Translations under genes and position numbers: made by a program
Notes under the pieces: model-generated
The model's database searches: none
What the model was told of the DNA's origin: nothing
The model's input: the letters and a program-made list of their open reading frames with translations, nothing else
NCBI GenBank assembly: GCA_964389925.1
Contig: CAYMGE010000011.1
Span: 30,204-94,203 of the forward strand
DNA: 64,000 bases
Direction: 5' to 3'
Source: CALECP01 sp964389925
Lineage (GTDB): Bacteria > Chloroflexota > Anaerolineae > Promineifilales > Promineifilaceae
Shown: in pieces, positions 7,674 through 16,297 of the stretch
Position numbering within the stretch: the stretch's first letter is position 1
Layout: each line of letters starts with the position of its first letter

Positions 7674-9185
7674 ATGGCTATTTACGAAATCGTTTCTGTA
7701 ACTTGTATCTCACCATCTACAGGCGTTGGTGGTTATGCTGATGGATTGATTGATGCTATTACTGTTAGTCTTGGCGTAGCGATTGGTGGCGCGATTGGTG
7801 GCGCGGTCGGCACAGAAGTTGGCACGGCGGTTGGCGCAGCAGTTGGTGCATCATTCGGTGGATTGACAGGGCCTGGTGCGGTCGCAGTTGTGCCGGCTGG
7901 TGTGATAGCGGGTGCAGGCGTTGGAGCAGTTGTTGGAGGATTAGCTGGTACCGTTGGCGGGATTGCGACTGGCGCGGCTGGAGGCTGGTTTGTCGGCACG
8001 GCCTTAGGGGAGTTAATCGACACACTTGGGCAACTGATACCTGATAATTTGTATATTGAGGTCGATGGCGACAAAGTTTGGCCTAGTGACTCATACGACA
8101 GCATCTCAGCAGGCGACGTGGTTAAACCAAATGTGCGCGACTCGTTTCGCAATTCAATCACCATCAAGCTCAAAGAATGGGATGTTGGGCCTGACGATAA
8201 TCTAGGGGAGCTTATCCTAACAGAACAGATGATGGGTGTCGCGCAGATGTACTTGCTTACCAATCCTGATGAGGGAGATGTTTATCAGGTGACTTTGAGT
8301 GTCTATAATGAAACCTCTTTGGATACACTCCCCCACGATTATGCCGATACACCAGCCCTCTACAAGTCTGGCTCAAATTATCATCTGTTCTGTAACGGTA
8401 GATCGACAAACAAGGTTTATGTGTACACTTCTGCTGATTACGAAACGCTTGACAATGTGGAACGCCGCACAATTATTGTCGATGGAGAAGAGATTCGCAC
8501 GGACAAAACGACAGCACCGATCACATTAAATGGAAATTTATTCCTGTTCTACAAAGACAGAGACTCTTCCTTAGTTCGCGCTGTTTACAGCACAGATGGT
8601 GGCAGGTCGTGGGATGATGATCCGGCTGGGGTCATTCCAGCCTCAAGCACAGACCAACAACCCGCCGTAGCCATCTACAATAATACGTTGTATGTCGCAT
8701 TTAAGCGCAAAAACAGCGATGACGTATTTTATGTCACGCGCACAGGTAACGGCTGGTCTAGCCCTAGCAAAATTGATCACGTTTCTACAGATGTCGGCCC
8801 CAGCTTATGTGCTTATGACAACAAGCTCTATCTAGCGTTCAAAAAGGCCGATTCACACTCAATGTACTATGTGAAATATAAAGCGGGCGAGGGCTGGTCA
8901 GATAAGCACAAAATCAGCCACGACAAGACAACCAGAACGCCACAGATGCTTGCTAAGGGCAATATGCTGTATGTCGCATTCAAGGGGGGCAGCACATCGC
9001 GTCTGTACCTCAAACGTTATGACGGCGATGATTGGGCACTACACCGCAAACTAGAAAGCGAAATGCAAACGGATCACTACCCAACCCTGATTAACTCGGA
9101 TGATCCTAGTCAGATTTACATGGCCTACCGAGAAGAAGGAACAAAATACCCCAAATTGGCAATCGTGAACGGGCTGCTCTATTAG
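7674..9185 (+). CDS. Glycine-zipper protein with BNR/Asp-box beta-propeller
   Basis: 503 residues with no Sec signal peptide. Residues about 25-125 are one long Gly/Ala/Val-rich stretch of GxxxG repeats (glycine zipper), of the type that inserts in membranes or forms pores in bacteriocins and toxins. Residues about 130-210 form a beta-rich domain (SFRNSITIKLKEWDVG, PDDNLGELIL). Residues about 225-500 are a sialidase-like propeller with repeated LYVAFK blades and one Asp box, STDGGRSW. There are no sialidase Arg-triad or Glu/Tyr motifs, so glycan binding is more likely than hydrolysis. No gene is coupled to it. AAAGGA before the ATG sets the start. A secreted toxin or adhesin is plausible but unproven. 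Confidence 0.55.
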   Translation: MAIYEIVSVTCISPSTGVGGYADGLIDAITVSLGVAIGGAIGGAVGTEVGTAVGAAVGASFGGLTGPGAVAVVPAGVIAGAGVGAVVGGLAGTVGGIATGAAGGWFVGTALGELIDTLGQLIPDNLYIEVDGDKVWPSDSYDSISAGDVVKPNVRDSFRNSITIKLKEWDVGPDDNLGELILTEQMMGVAQMYLLTNPDEGDVYQVTLSVYNETSLDTLPHDYADTPALYKSGSNYHLFCNGRSTNKVYVYTSADYETLDNVERRTIIVDGEEIRTDKTTAPITLNGNLFLFYKDRDSSLVRAVYSTDGGRSWDDDPAGVIPASSTDQQPAVAIYNNTLYVAFKRKNSDDVFYVTRTGNGWSSPSKIDHVSTDVGPSLCAYDNKLYLAFKKADSHSMYYVKYKAGEGWSDKHKISHDKTTRTPQMLAKGNMLYVAFKGGSTSRLYLKRYDGDDWALHRKLESEMQTDHYPTLINSDDPSQIYMAYREEGTKYPKLAIVNGLLY

Positions 9186-9228
9186 AGTGAAGTTTGTGTC
9201 ACATCTGTAGCGAGGCTCAAAGAGTGGA

Positions 9229-9256
9229 TGTATCGGGATTTTGAAATCCCGATACA
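9229..9256 (+). terminator. Perfect 13-bp hairpin after the BNR gene
   Basis: TGTATCGGGATTT and AAATCCCGATACA flank a 2-nt centre. The nearest T-run (gattttttg) begins 17 nt later, so it is either an imperfect terminator or a processing hairpin. Confidence 0.55.
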
Positions 9257-9280
9257 CGCCTTCTCATTCCTGATTTTTTG

Positions 9281-9314
9281 CCGAAAATTCAACAATCCCC
9301 GACATATCCAACTG
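9281..9314 (+). repeat. Upstream element copy 2 (CCGAAAATTCAACAA)
   Basis: Second copy of the element at 7515-7548. It ends a few bases before the ribosome binding site of the next gene. Confidence 0.5.
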
Positions 9315-9325
9315 GAGAAGTAATC

Positions 9326-12300
9326 ATGCTATTGAGACAATCAACTCGCTGGCTCGGCCGAGTCGCCATTTTCTGTTTTCTACTATTAACATGTATCGGA
9401 TTGCAGCATACACCTCATATCACGGCTGCGACACTCACCTCCTCCGCAAACACATTTACCAGCACGGATGGGCCGATTGCTATCGCCGAAAACGGCTCCT
9501 CCCCAAAAGCAAACCCCTACCCATCTGAGATTACCGTCTCTGGGCTGACTGGCAACATCTCCGACATCAATGTGACCCTAACAGACCTTCGGCACGCCTC
9601 CTTGCGCGATACATTATTTCTGCTACAGAGTCCAGCGGGAACCTATGTCAACATTCTCAATCGTAGAGGCGAAGACTTCGTCAACGTTGATGTTGACCTA
9701 ACGTTTGATGACGAATCTGCTAACGGGCAAATTCCAGCGTCACAACCTGTTGCCTCTGGAACGTATCGACCCAGTGGGAATACCTGTACAGACCCATTTC
9801 CTGCCCCTGTCACCTCATCTGGCTCAGGGTGTGGTGCGTCCGGCTCAGGGCCATGGCCAAAAATTCTCTCAGCCTTTGATGGTGAGGATCCAAACGGTAC
9901 ATGGAAACTGTATGCGATGGATTGGTTTCCCGGCGATCATGATGGTTCACTGGCGGCGTGGTCTCTGGGCATTGAAACACAGCTCCCTGTTAACCTCTCT
10001 GTCAGCACAAACAGTGCCTCTGAAGCTGCTGGCACAACTGTTACCGTGTCAGCAGTGGCATCTGATCCAGTTGATGGCGCTCAAACGGTGGATGTAACCG
10101 TCAGCGGTGTCGCGTCTGGGGATTTCACACTCAGCAATGACACAATCACAATCCCCAGTGGGCAGAGTAGCGGCTCAGTCACGTTCACCGTCGTTGATGA
10201 TGACATCTATGAAGGTGATGAAACGGCAACCTTGAACATCAGCAACCCGACATCTGGTATTCAGATCGGGGCGACCAACAGTCAAGCAATTACCATTGCT
10301 GACAATGAGCCGCCACAAGCTCGCATCAACGGCAGCGATTGTGGTTTAGCAGACGCGATCACGGCCGCCAACACCGACAGCGTAACAGGCGACTGCAACG
10401 CAGGCAGCGGCGACGACACAATTACGTTGTTGACCGATGTCACGTTGAGCGCGGCGTTGCCAAACATTACAACCAATATCACGATTGAGGGGGACGGTCA
10501 CTTTATCGACGGCAACGCCAGCGTGCGCGTTATGCAGGTGAGCGGCGCAGCGGGTGATTTGACGCTCAACGAGACAACTTTACAAAATGGTAAAACGACC
10601 GCAGACTCTGCCAGCGGAGCTGGCTTATATGTTCATACAAGTGGTCGTGCGACCCTAACCAACAGCACGGTCAGTGGCAATTCCACAACAGGGTTTGCTT
10701 CGGAGGGAGGGGGCATTGCTGTTGAATATGGAGGCGGCGTGACGCTGACCAACAGCACGGTCAGTGGCAATTCCACAGCAGATTCTGCTTCGGGGGGAGG
10801 GGGCATTTTTGTGCAAGATGCAAGCGTGACGCTGACCAACAGCACGGTCAGTGGCAATTCCACAGCAGATTCTGCTTCNNNNNNNNNNNNNNNNNNNNNN
10901 NNNNNNNNNNNNNNNNNNNNNNNNNNNNNNNNNNNNNNNNNNNNNNNNNNNNNNNNNNNNNNNNNNNNNNNNNNNNNNGGAGGGAGGGGGCATTTTTGTG
11001 CAAAGGGGTAGCGTGACGCTGACAAACAACATTGTTGTGGGGAATTCGGCCGATGCAGCCGGCGACGAACTCTATTTCACTGGCTCCCCCACCCTCACCA
11101 ACAACGGCGGCAATGTGCTAGGCAGCAGCGCGGGCAGTCGGGCAGCTAACTTCACTGGGTTCACACCCAGTGCCAACGACTTCGATGCAAGCAGCGATCA
11201 ACAAAACACGGCAACTGCCGCGATCATCAACCCAACGCTTACCGATAATGGTGGGGCAACGCTGACACATGCGCTCGTCAACAGCAGTCCCGCGATTGAT
11301 GCAGGTGGCGCGACATGCAGCGTAGCAACCGACCAACGCGGTCAGGCACGCAACGACTTGGGATGTGACATCGGGGCAGTTGAAGTTGTCTTTACAGATA
11401 GCCCCACCATCGTTGAAGAGGCACTGGACGATGGCGAAACGGCGACGTTCGGCCCCACACGAGTTCGCATTGCACGATCAGGTGGGGCTGCGCCCGGCAG
11501 CATCACGGTCACCAAAATCCTCACAGAAACAGAGGATGACCAAGCCTTTGACCTGATTTGGCAAGTGCGTGCAGACAACCCAACGGGGTTAAATTTGGAC
11601 ATATCATTCTGCTACACAGAGAGCGAAATCCCAGAGGTCATTGTGGGAAATGAAGGGGGGTTTACCATCTATCGACAACCAGATAGCGGTGGTGCGTTTA
11701 GCGAACTTATAACGACGGTCGATGCACCCAACAATTGCGTCACGGCGGCTGTGAACGAGTTTAGCAATTTCGGCATCGGTCTCGCTGCACCGACGGCGGT
11801 TGTCCTCGACTATTTTGACGCAACCGCAAACAGCGATGGCACAGTGACAGTCGATTGGGAGACCGCGAGTGAAATCAATCACGCGGGCTTCAACCTCTAT
11901 CGTCGCCCTGCCAACAGCCGCGACAATTGGGCAGCCATCAACACCCAACTGATCGCCTCACACGGGACACAAGCACAAGGCGCAACCTATCAATTTGTCG
12001 AGCAAGGTGTATTGGCCGGAGCGTGGGAGTATCTGTTGGAAGATGTCGAGAATGACGGAGACACCCATCGGCATGTCGATGCAACAGTGATGGTTGTTGT
12101 CGAAACACCAACAGCGGTCACATTGACGACGCGCACAGCTTTCGTCGGGTCGGCCTCTGGCTGGCTGGTGCAGTTTGTCGGACTGCTGCTGATCACGTTG
12201 GGGGCGATAGTGCGTCAGCGTGGGCATGTGGATGATGCGCCAACGCGCAAGCCAACCTACTCGCCACCCACCGTCACATCGTACACGGTTGCGGCGTTGC

Positions 12301-12392
12301 AACAACAGTTGGGGCCTGCACGGGCGTATTCAGAGAACAGGCAGTCGCTCGATGAAGCGTTGCTGTTTGGTGAAGCGTTTCGTGACCGCTAG
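9326..12392 (+). CDS. P-domain / Calx-beta / parallel beta-helix surface protein (spans assembly gap)
   Basis: Large exported protein, split in frame by 100 Ns. The order is: signal peptide; proprotein-convertase P-domain (about residues 35-215; GTWKLYAMDWFPGDHDG then WSLGIET); one Calx-beta domain (about 225-320; VDDDIYEGDETATL); a right-handed beta-helix of the choice-of-anchor-Q type (NSSPAIDAG, DQRGQARNDLGCDIGAVE); an FnIII-like region; a C-terminal TM (VGLLLITLGAIVRQRG); and a cytoplasmic tail. The frame changes across the gap, which is expected because 100 Ns is an arbitrary length; I treat it as one gene. The start at 9326 follows GGAGAAG; an upstream ATG at 9278 lacks an RBS. It is probably an adhesin or matrix protein at the cell surface. 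Confidence 0.75.
10641..10878 (+). repeat. Tandem coding repeat of the beta-helix
   Basis: A unit of about 80 bp (GACGCTGACCAACAGCACGG, TCAGTGGCAATTCCACA, TCTGCTTCGG, GGAGGGGGCATT) recurs with only a few changes, and again just after the gap. Each unit encodes one coil, TLTNSTVSGNST. The near identity explains why the assembly broke here. Confidence 0.85.
10879..10978. other. Assembly gap, 100 Ns
   Basis: Exactly 100 N characters inside the tandem repeat. This is the usual placeholder for a gap of unknown size, so the number of beta-helix coils is unknown. Confidence 0.98.
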
Positions 12393-12417
12393 GCTGTAAT
12401 GAAGTGCAATGGATTAC

Positions 12418-13785
12418 CTAGCACCTCCATAGCTTAACCGTAATAATCGTCCCATGATTGGGCTGAGATTGTGACTGCCGCCACCTTTGCGACTCGGCCG
12501 AAATCTCCCCTCCATGCGCCACCACAATCGCCTTCGCAATCGCCAACCCCAACCCCGACGATCCCGCCTCATGCTCGCTGCGTGCGCGGGACTTGTCGGC
12601 GCGATAGAAGCGGTCAAAGATGTGGGGCAAGTCGGCTTCTGCGATCCCATTGCCCGTGTCGCTGACCTGTAGCAACACACTTTGTCCCGCAAGGCGTGCC
12701 GACAAAGTGATTGTGCCAGAGGTCGTATGCTTGAGTGCGTTGGCGACGAGGTTGTTGAGAACTTGCGTCATGCGCTCCAAATCAACCGCGATTTCTGGCA
12801 GATCATCGGCCGCCTCAATCCGCAGGTCAACTCCCTGCCGTTCGGCTTGCATGACATAGGCAAGACCGCTGCGTTCGAGCAACGCCTTCGGATCAACCGC
12901 CTGTATGTTCAGCGACAGCTCCCCCGCATCTGCCAGCGACAGCGTGCGTAGCTCTTGGATCAAATGGTTCAACTGCTGCGCCTCGTCATACAGCAGGTTG
13001 TAGAGATGCGGGCTACCCGTCAGCTCCCCCTCTTTCAGCCCTTCGAGATACCCCTGCAAAATCGAGAGCGGCGTGCGTAAATCATGGGCAATGTCGGCCG
13101 TCATCTGTGTGCGAAGCTGGTTGGCTTGGGCGAGGTCGTGGCTCATCTGGTTGAAGGAGTGGGCTAATCGGCCGATTTCATCCCGCGAACGAACCTGCAC
13201 CTGTGTGCCAAGTTCCCCCGCCGCCATCGCCTGTGTTGCGTCGGTTAGCGCGTTGAGCGGCTGCATCATGCGCCGCGCCAGCCATGCCCCCGCCAGCAGC
13301 GCACACACCACCGCTATCCCCGCACTCAACACGCTGGCAATCGTCACATCGCGCAAAAAATCGGTTTCTCGCGGCGGCAAGCCACCATCAGTAAACCATG
13401 TGGGCGGCGGTTCGTGGATGAGGGTGGCAATCGCTTCTCCTTCGCGGGTGATGGGGCTGCGCTCTGTCGGTTGATCGAGTCTAATTTGAACATTGGGCGG
13501 CCAGCGGATGATTTCATTTTCGCTCGGATCGACCAACACAATCCACGGACCCGGCAACGCTCGCCCACTCAACCCGCTCAAGAACGCCTCAACCGCCTCC
13601 CAATCCCCTTCAGCCGTATAGTGTGCCGCCAACTGCTCGGCAAGGCTCGTTGACTCCTGCTCAAAAATAAAGCGGTCAAAGCGGTTGCGAACCTGAATGT
13701 TGGAGATGACGGCGACGAGCAGCACGCCCAGCACGCCAATCCCCAAAAACGCCAGCGTCAGTTTGGTGGACAGTGAGCGCATCAT
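12418..13785 (-). CDS. Sensor histidine kinase (BaeS/ResE-like)
   Basis: Membrane sensor kinase of 455 residues. TM1 covers about 9-27, then an extracytoplasmic sensor of about 115 residues, TM2 about 148-168, and HAMP about 170-222. HisKA carries the phospho-acceptor His in IAHDLRTPLS, and HATPase_c shows an N-box (NNLVANALKHT), G1 (DTGNGI), F-box (FDRFYRA) and G2 (GLGLAI). All residues needed for autophosphorylation are present. It overlaps the regulator stop by 4 nt (ATGA), so the two are translationally coupled, and regulator comes before kinase. It shares its C-terminal DNA with the dead remnant at 2.2 kb. Confidence 0.93.
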   Translation of the reverse strand: MMRSLSTKLTLAFLGIGVLGVLLVAVISNIQVRNRFDRFIFEQESTSLAEQLAAHYTAEGDWEAVEAFLSGLSGRALPGPWIVLVDPSENEIIRWPPNVQIRLDQPTERSPITREGEAIATLIHEPPPTWFTDGGLPPRETDFLRDVTIASVLSAGIAVVCALLAGAWLARRMMQPLNALTDATQAMAAGELGTQVQVRSRDEIGRLAHSFNQMSHDLAQANQLRTQMTADIAHDLRTPLSILQGYLEGLKEGELTGSPHLYNLLYDEAQQLNHLIQELRTLSLADAGELSLNIQAVDPKALLERSGLAYVMQAERQGVDLRIEAADDLPEIAVDLERMTQVLNNLVANALKHTTSGTITLSARLAGQSVLLQVSDTGNGIAEADLPHIFDRFYRADKSRARSEHEAGSSGLGLAIAKAIVVAHGGEISAESQRWRQSQSQPNHGTIITVKLWRC

Positions 13786-14501
13786 GCGTTGTTGAAGCGA
13801 TACCCCATGCCATACACCGTCTGGATGTAGCGTGGATCGCCGTCTTTTGGCTCGATTTTGGCGCGGAGATGGCGGATGTGAACGTCGATAGTGCGGACTT
13901 GGGTTTCAAGCGCATCGGCCGCGATGTGCGAAAGCAGATCAATGCGCGAAAAGGCGCGTCCCGGATTTGCCATCAGCAGTTCGAGCAAGCCGTATTCCGA
14001 CGGGGTCAAATCGACGACTGCGCCATCGACCTTGAGGATGCGCCCCGCCCGATCCAGCGCAAGCGCACCCGCCCGCAAGATGTCCGATTCAAAGCTCTCG
14101 CCCCCCGCACGCCGCAGCACCGACTTGACCCGCGCCCGCACCGTCCGCACGACAAACGGCTTCGTGATGTAATCATCCGCCCCCATCTCCAGCCCGACCG
14201 CCTCATCGGTATCCCCCACTTTGGCGGTCAGCATGATGATCGGCGTGTTCGCCTCGCGCCGATAAATCCGCATAAACTCGATGCCGTCCATCTCTGGCAT
14301 CATCAAGTCGAGCAGAATCAGGTCGGGCTTTTCATACCGCGCCACGTAAAGTGCCTCGCGCCCGTTCGCCGCCTCGATAATGTGATAGCCATCTTCCACC
14401 AAATACAGGCGCAGCATCTCACGCATTTTTCTGTCGTCGTCTACAATTAAAATCGTCTTGCTCAAATGACTTACGTTAGTGCTTCCAGCTTTGTGATCCA
14501 C
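13782..14501 (-). CDS. OmpR/PhoB-family response regulator
   Basis: Partner of the downstream kinase. The receiver domain has the acidic pair in ILIVDDDRKM, phospho-Asp in LILLDLMMPEMDG, the switch Thr in IMLTAK and Lys in YITKPF. The C-terminal winged-helix DNA-binding domain covers about 140-237 (LTPSEYGLLELL, RTIDVHIRHLRAKIE, TVYGMGYRF). The start is uncertain. The longest frame begins with GTG at 14501 and overlaps the end of the DUF4276 gene by 31 nt. A TTG at 14465, two codons before KTILIVDDD, would avoid the overlap. Neither has a clear Shine-Dalgarno, which fits recent insertion of the upstream pair next to this operon. Confidence 0.92.
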   Translation of the reverse strand: MDHKAGSTNVSHLSKTILIVDDDRKMREMLRLYLVEDGYHIIEAANGREALYVARYEKPDLILLDLMMPEMDGIEFMRIYRREANTPIIMLTAKVGDTDEAVGLEMGADDYITKPFVVRTVRARVKSVLRRAGGESFESDILRAGALALDRAGRILKVDGAVVDLTPSEYGLLELLMANPGRAFSRIDLLSHIAADALETQVRTIDVHIRHLRAKIEPKDGDPRYIQTVYGMGYRFNNA

Positions 14502-15142
14502 TGGTTAAAATGCCGACATTTCTGCCGTAGTATTGACAAACCAATTTTTTCAGCAACCAATGGGCCAACTGATGACTTGGAAAACTCGTATTCAGGAATT
14601 TGCCTGATGATACGTTTAGAAGGGGCTGTATTAGGATGGTCGTTGATTAGTTCAGGATTTTCGAATTCAGCCGCGACATCACTCAACTTTTGAATTGCAC
14701 TATCATGTTCCAGAAACTCCCAGTCAAACTGAGAAGCATCTGCAAACAATAAAGCCTCAAATTCATGTAACTGAATATACGGAATAAATCGATGGGAAGC
14801 AATATCTTCTGCAAAGCCACGCTCAAGTATTTCTATACGAGCATAAGGATCGCGGTTACTCTTCGATTCTTGAAACATAGGGAAGTCATCTGGCAAGGCA
14901 TATAGATCAAACATCGTTGTAAAGTATGATTCTGCTCGCCTATCACTACTCATCCACTGCACAACATCTTTTTTCGCCCTCGTGTAACTTGTCATGCCGC
15001 CTTTCATTTGCAATTTCCAATTTGTATGAACAACACGGGTATCTGCGACAATTCTGCGTGCTGCAAAAAGATGAGGCGTTAATATCTTATCGACAAATGC
15101 TTTCTCTGTTTGTCCTTCAACAATGAAGTGTAGGCGAATCAT
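14471..15142 (-). CDS. DUF4276 (TOPRIM-like) protein, defence-pair effector candidate
   Basis: 223 residues. The N-terminal IRLHFIVEGQTEKAFVDKIL holds the conserved Glu of the TOPRIM-like fold. A second acidic patch, FDLYALPDDFP, and the family block IPYIQLHEFEALLFAD are typical of DUF4276. The start at 15142 overlaps the TGA of the upstream ATPase as ATGA, and a longer start at 15175 is rejected. DUF4276 genes regularly follow an AAA-type ATPase and are viewed as split relatives of OLD-family nucleases; nuclease activity here is inference. The pair lacks the TCGGCCGA palindrome seen in most neighbours and looks richer in AT, suggesting recent acquisition. Confidence 0.8.
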   Translation of the reverse strand: MIRLHFIVEGQTEKAFVDKILTPHLFAARRIVADTRVVHTNWKLQMKGGMTSYTRAKKDVVQWMSSDRRAESYFTTMFDLYALPDDFPMFQESKSNRDPYARIEILERGFAEDIASHRFIPYIQLHEFEALLFADASQFDWEFLEHDSAIQKLSDVAAEFENPELINDHPNTAPSKRIIRQIPEYEFSKSSVGPLVAEKIGLSILRQKCRHFNQWITKLEALT

Positions 15143-16248
15143 CTTGGGTTTCCCCCCGTCACATTCTTTTGCCACAATTCGCCTAGTGAATAATCTTCTA
15201 ACCAGCCTTCCAAATCTTCAGAGCTTAAACGTGTATAAGTAGACTCTCGTTGAGAGCGTTCAACCACCACCACATCTTCTGGCTCAAAGTAGTTGACTAA
15301 AATTGGCGATTGTGTTGCTAAAATGACTTGGGTACTAAACGAGACGCGATGAATAAGTCCTGCCAAGATATCAATCGCCCGCGGATGTAACCCCAACTCT
15401 GGTTCGTCCAAAATTAAAACATTGGGTAAGGCATCTTTTGGCTGCAGCAGCAATGAGACAAGAGACATTGTTCGAAGGGTTCCATCTGACGCTTGATAGG
15501 CAGAAAAAATCATGTCTGAATCAAACTCAGTCCATTGTAATAAGATATTATCCCTATTTGGTATAAGGACAAAGTCTTGAAAGAAGGGGGCTATTTGCCT
15601 AATTGTTGAAACAATGCGTTGGTAATAGCGGGGGTGTTCTTCTCGAAGCCGATACAAAAACGGCGCGAGATTTGCCCCATCACTTTTCAAATTCCACCAA
15701 TCATTCAACGGTTGATTGAAACGTAGACGAGCTTTTTCGGACGTGTTATGAAACTGATATACTACGCAATTTTTTAGCAACGCAAGAATATACTTAGCAG
15801 TCCGATCATAATTTGCTGTCACATCGTGTAGTCCAGATTCACGGTGACCTGCCCCCAACGATGTCCATAAAGCTTTTTGGTCAAAACTTGAGTCTGAAAA
15901 TCTCAGCTTTTCTTCTGCAAAGATAAGCGTATCTGGTGCTGCATGAAACAAACGAGCAGAATACTCGTTAGAGCCTCGCTCGCTTTGAAAATCGAGTTTG
16001 GCTACTATTTGTGGGGTTGTCGCAGCACCATCATGCAGAATAGCGTTTCCTCCGCCCTCTATACCAATAAATCGCTGTAAATTATCGGAGGCAAAAGTCA
16101 TATTATTCAGCAACTTGAAAAATGAAATCAGGTTTGACTTACCTGCACCATTGGCACCGATCAAAACGTTAAGTCGCCGCAACTCAAAAGACTCTAGATC
16201 TTTGATTGATTTGTAACCTTGAATGGTTATTGTATGTAAGTTACTCAT
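15139..16248 (-). CDS. OLD/RecF-like AAA ATPase paired with DUF4276
   Basis: 369 residues of the AAA_21/RecF-SMC-like ATPase family. TIQGYKSIKDL is followed by Walker A, IGANGAGKSNL. Late in the protein come the signature region (YQASDGTLRTMSL), Walker B VLILDEPELGLHP and the switch ILATQSPILVNYF. This is the usual sensor and motor half of ATPase + TOPRIM-like defence pairs. The 4-nt overlap with DUF4276 shows a coupled operon. The target (phage or plasmid) cannot be told from sequence. Confidence 0.85.
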   Translation of the reverse strand: MSNLHTITIQGYKSIKDLESFELRRLNVLIGANGAGKSNLISFFKLLNNMTFASDNLQRFIGIEGGGNAILHDGAATTPQIVAKLDFQSERGSNEYSARLFHAAPDTLIFAEEKLRFSDSSFDQKALWTSLGAGHRESGLHDVTANYDRTAKYILALLKNCVVYQFHNTSEKARLRFNQPLNDWWNLKSDGANLAPFLYRLREEHPRYYQRIVSTIRQIAPFFQDFVLIPNRDNILLQWTEFDSDMIFSAYQASDGTLRTMSLVSLLLQPKDALPNVLILDEPELGLHPRAIDILAGLIHRVSFSTQVILATQSPILVNYFEPEDVVVVERSQRESTYTRLSSEDLEGWLEDYSLGELWQKNVTGGNPR

Positions 16249-16297
16249 TTGGCAATTTTACTTTACTTCTCGTAAAAGCTGAACTTCTGGATTTGCG

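Noticed and set aside
9278..12392. Pseudogene call for the beta-helix gene because the frame changes over the gap
   Set aside because: The gap length is an arbitrary 100 Ns, so the frame relation is meaningless.
13773..14450. 225-codon plus-strand frame over the response regulator
   Set aside because: Antisense shadow of a gene with a complete receiver and winged-helix domain.
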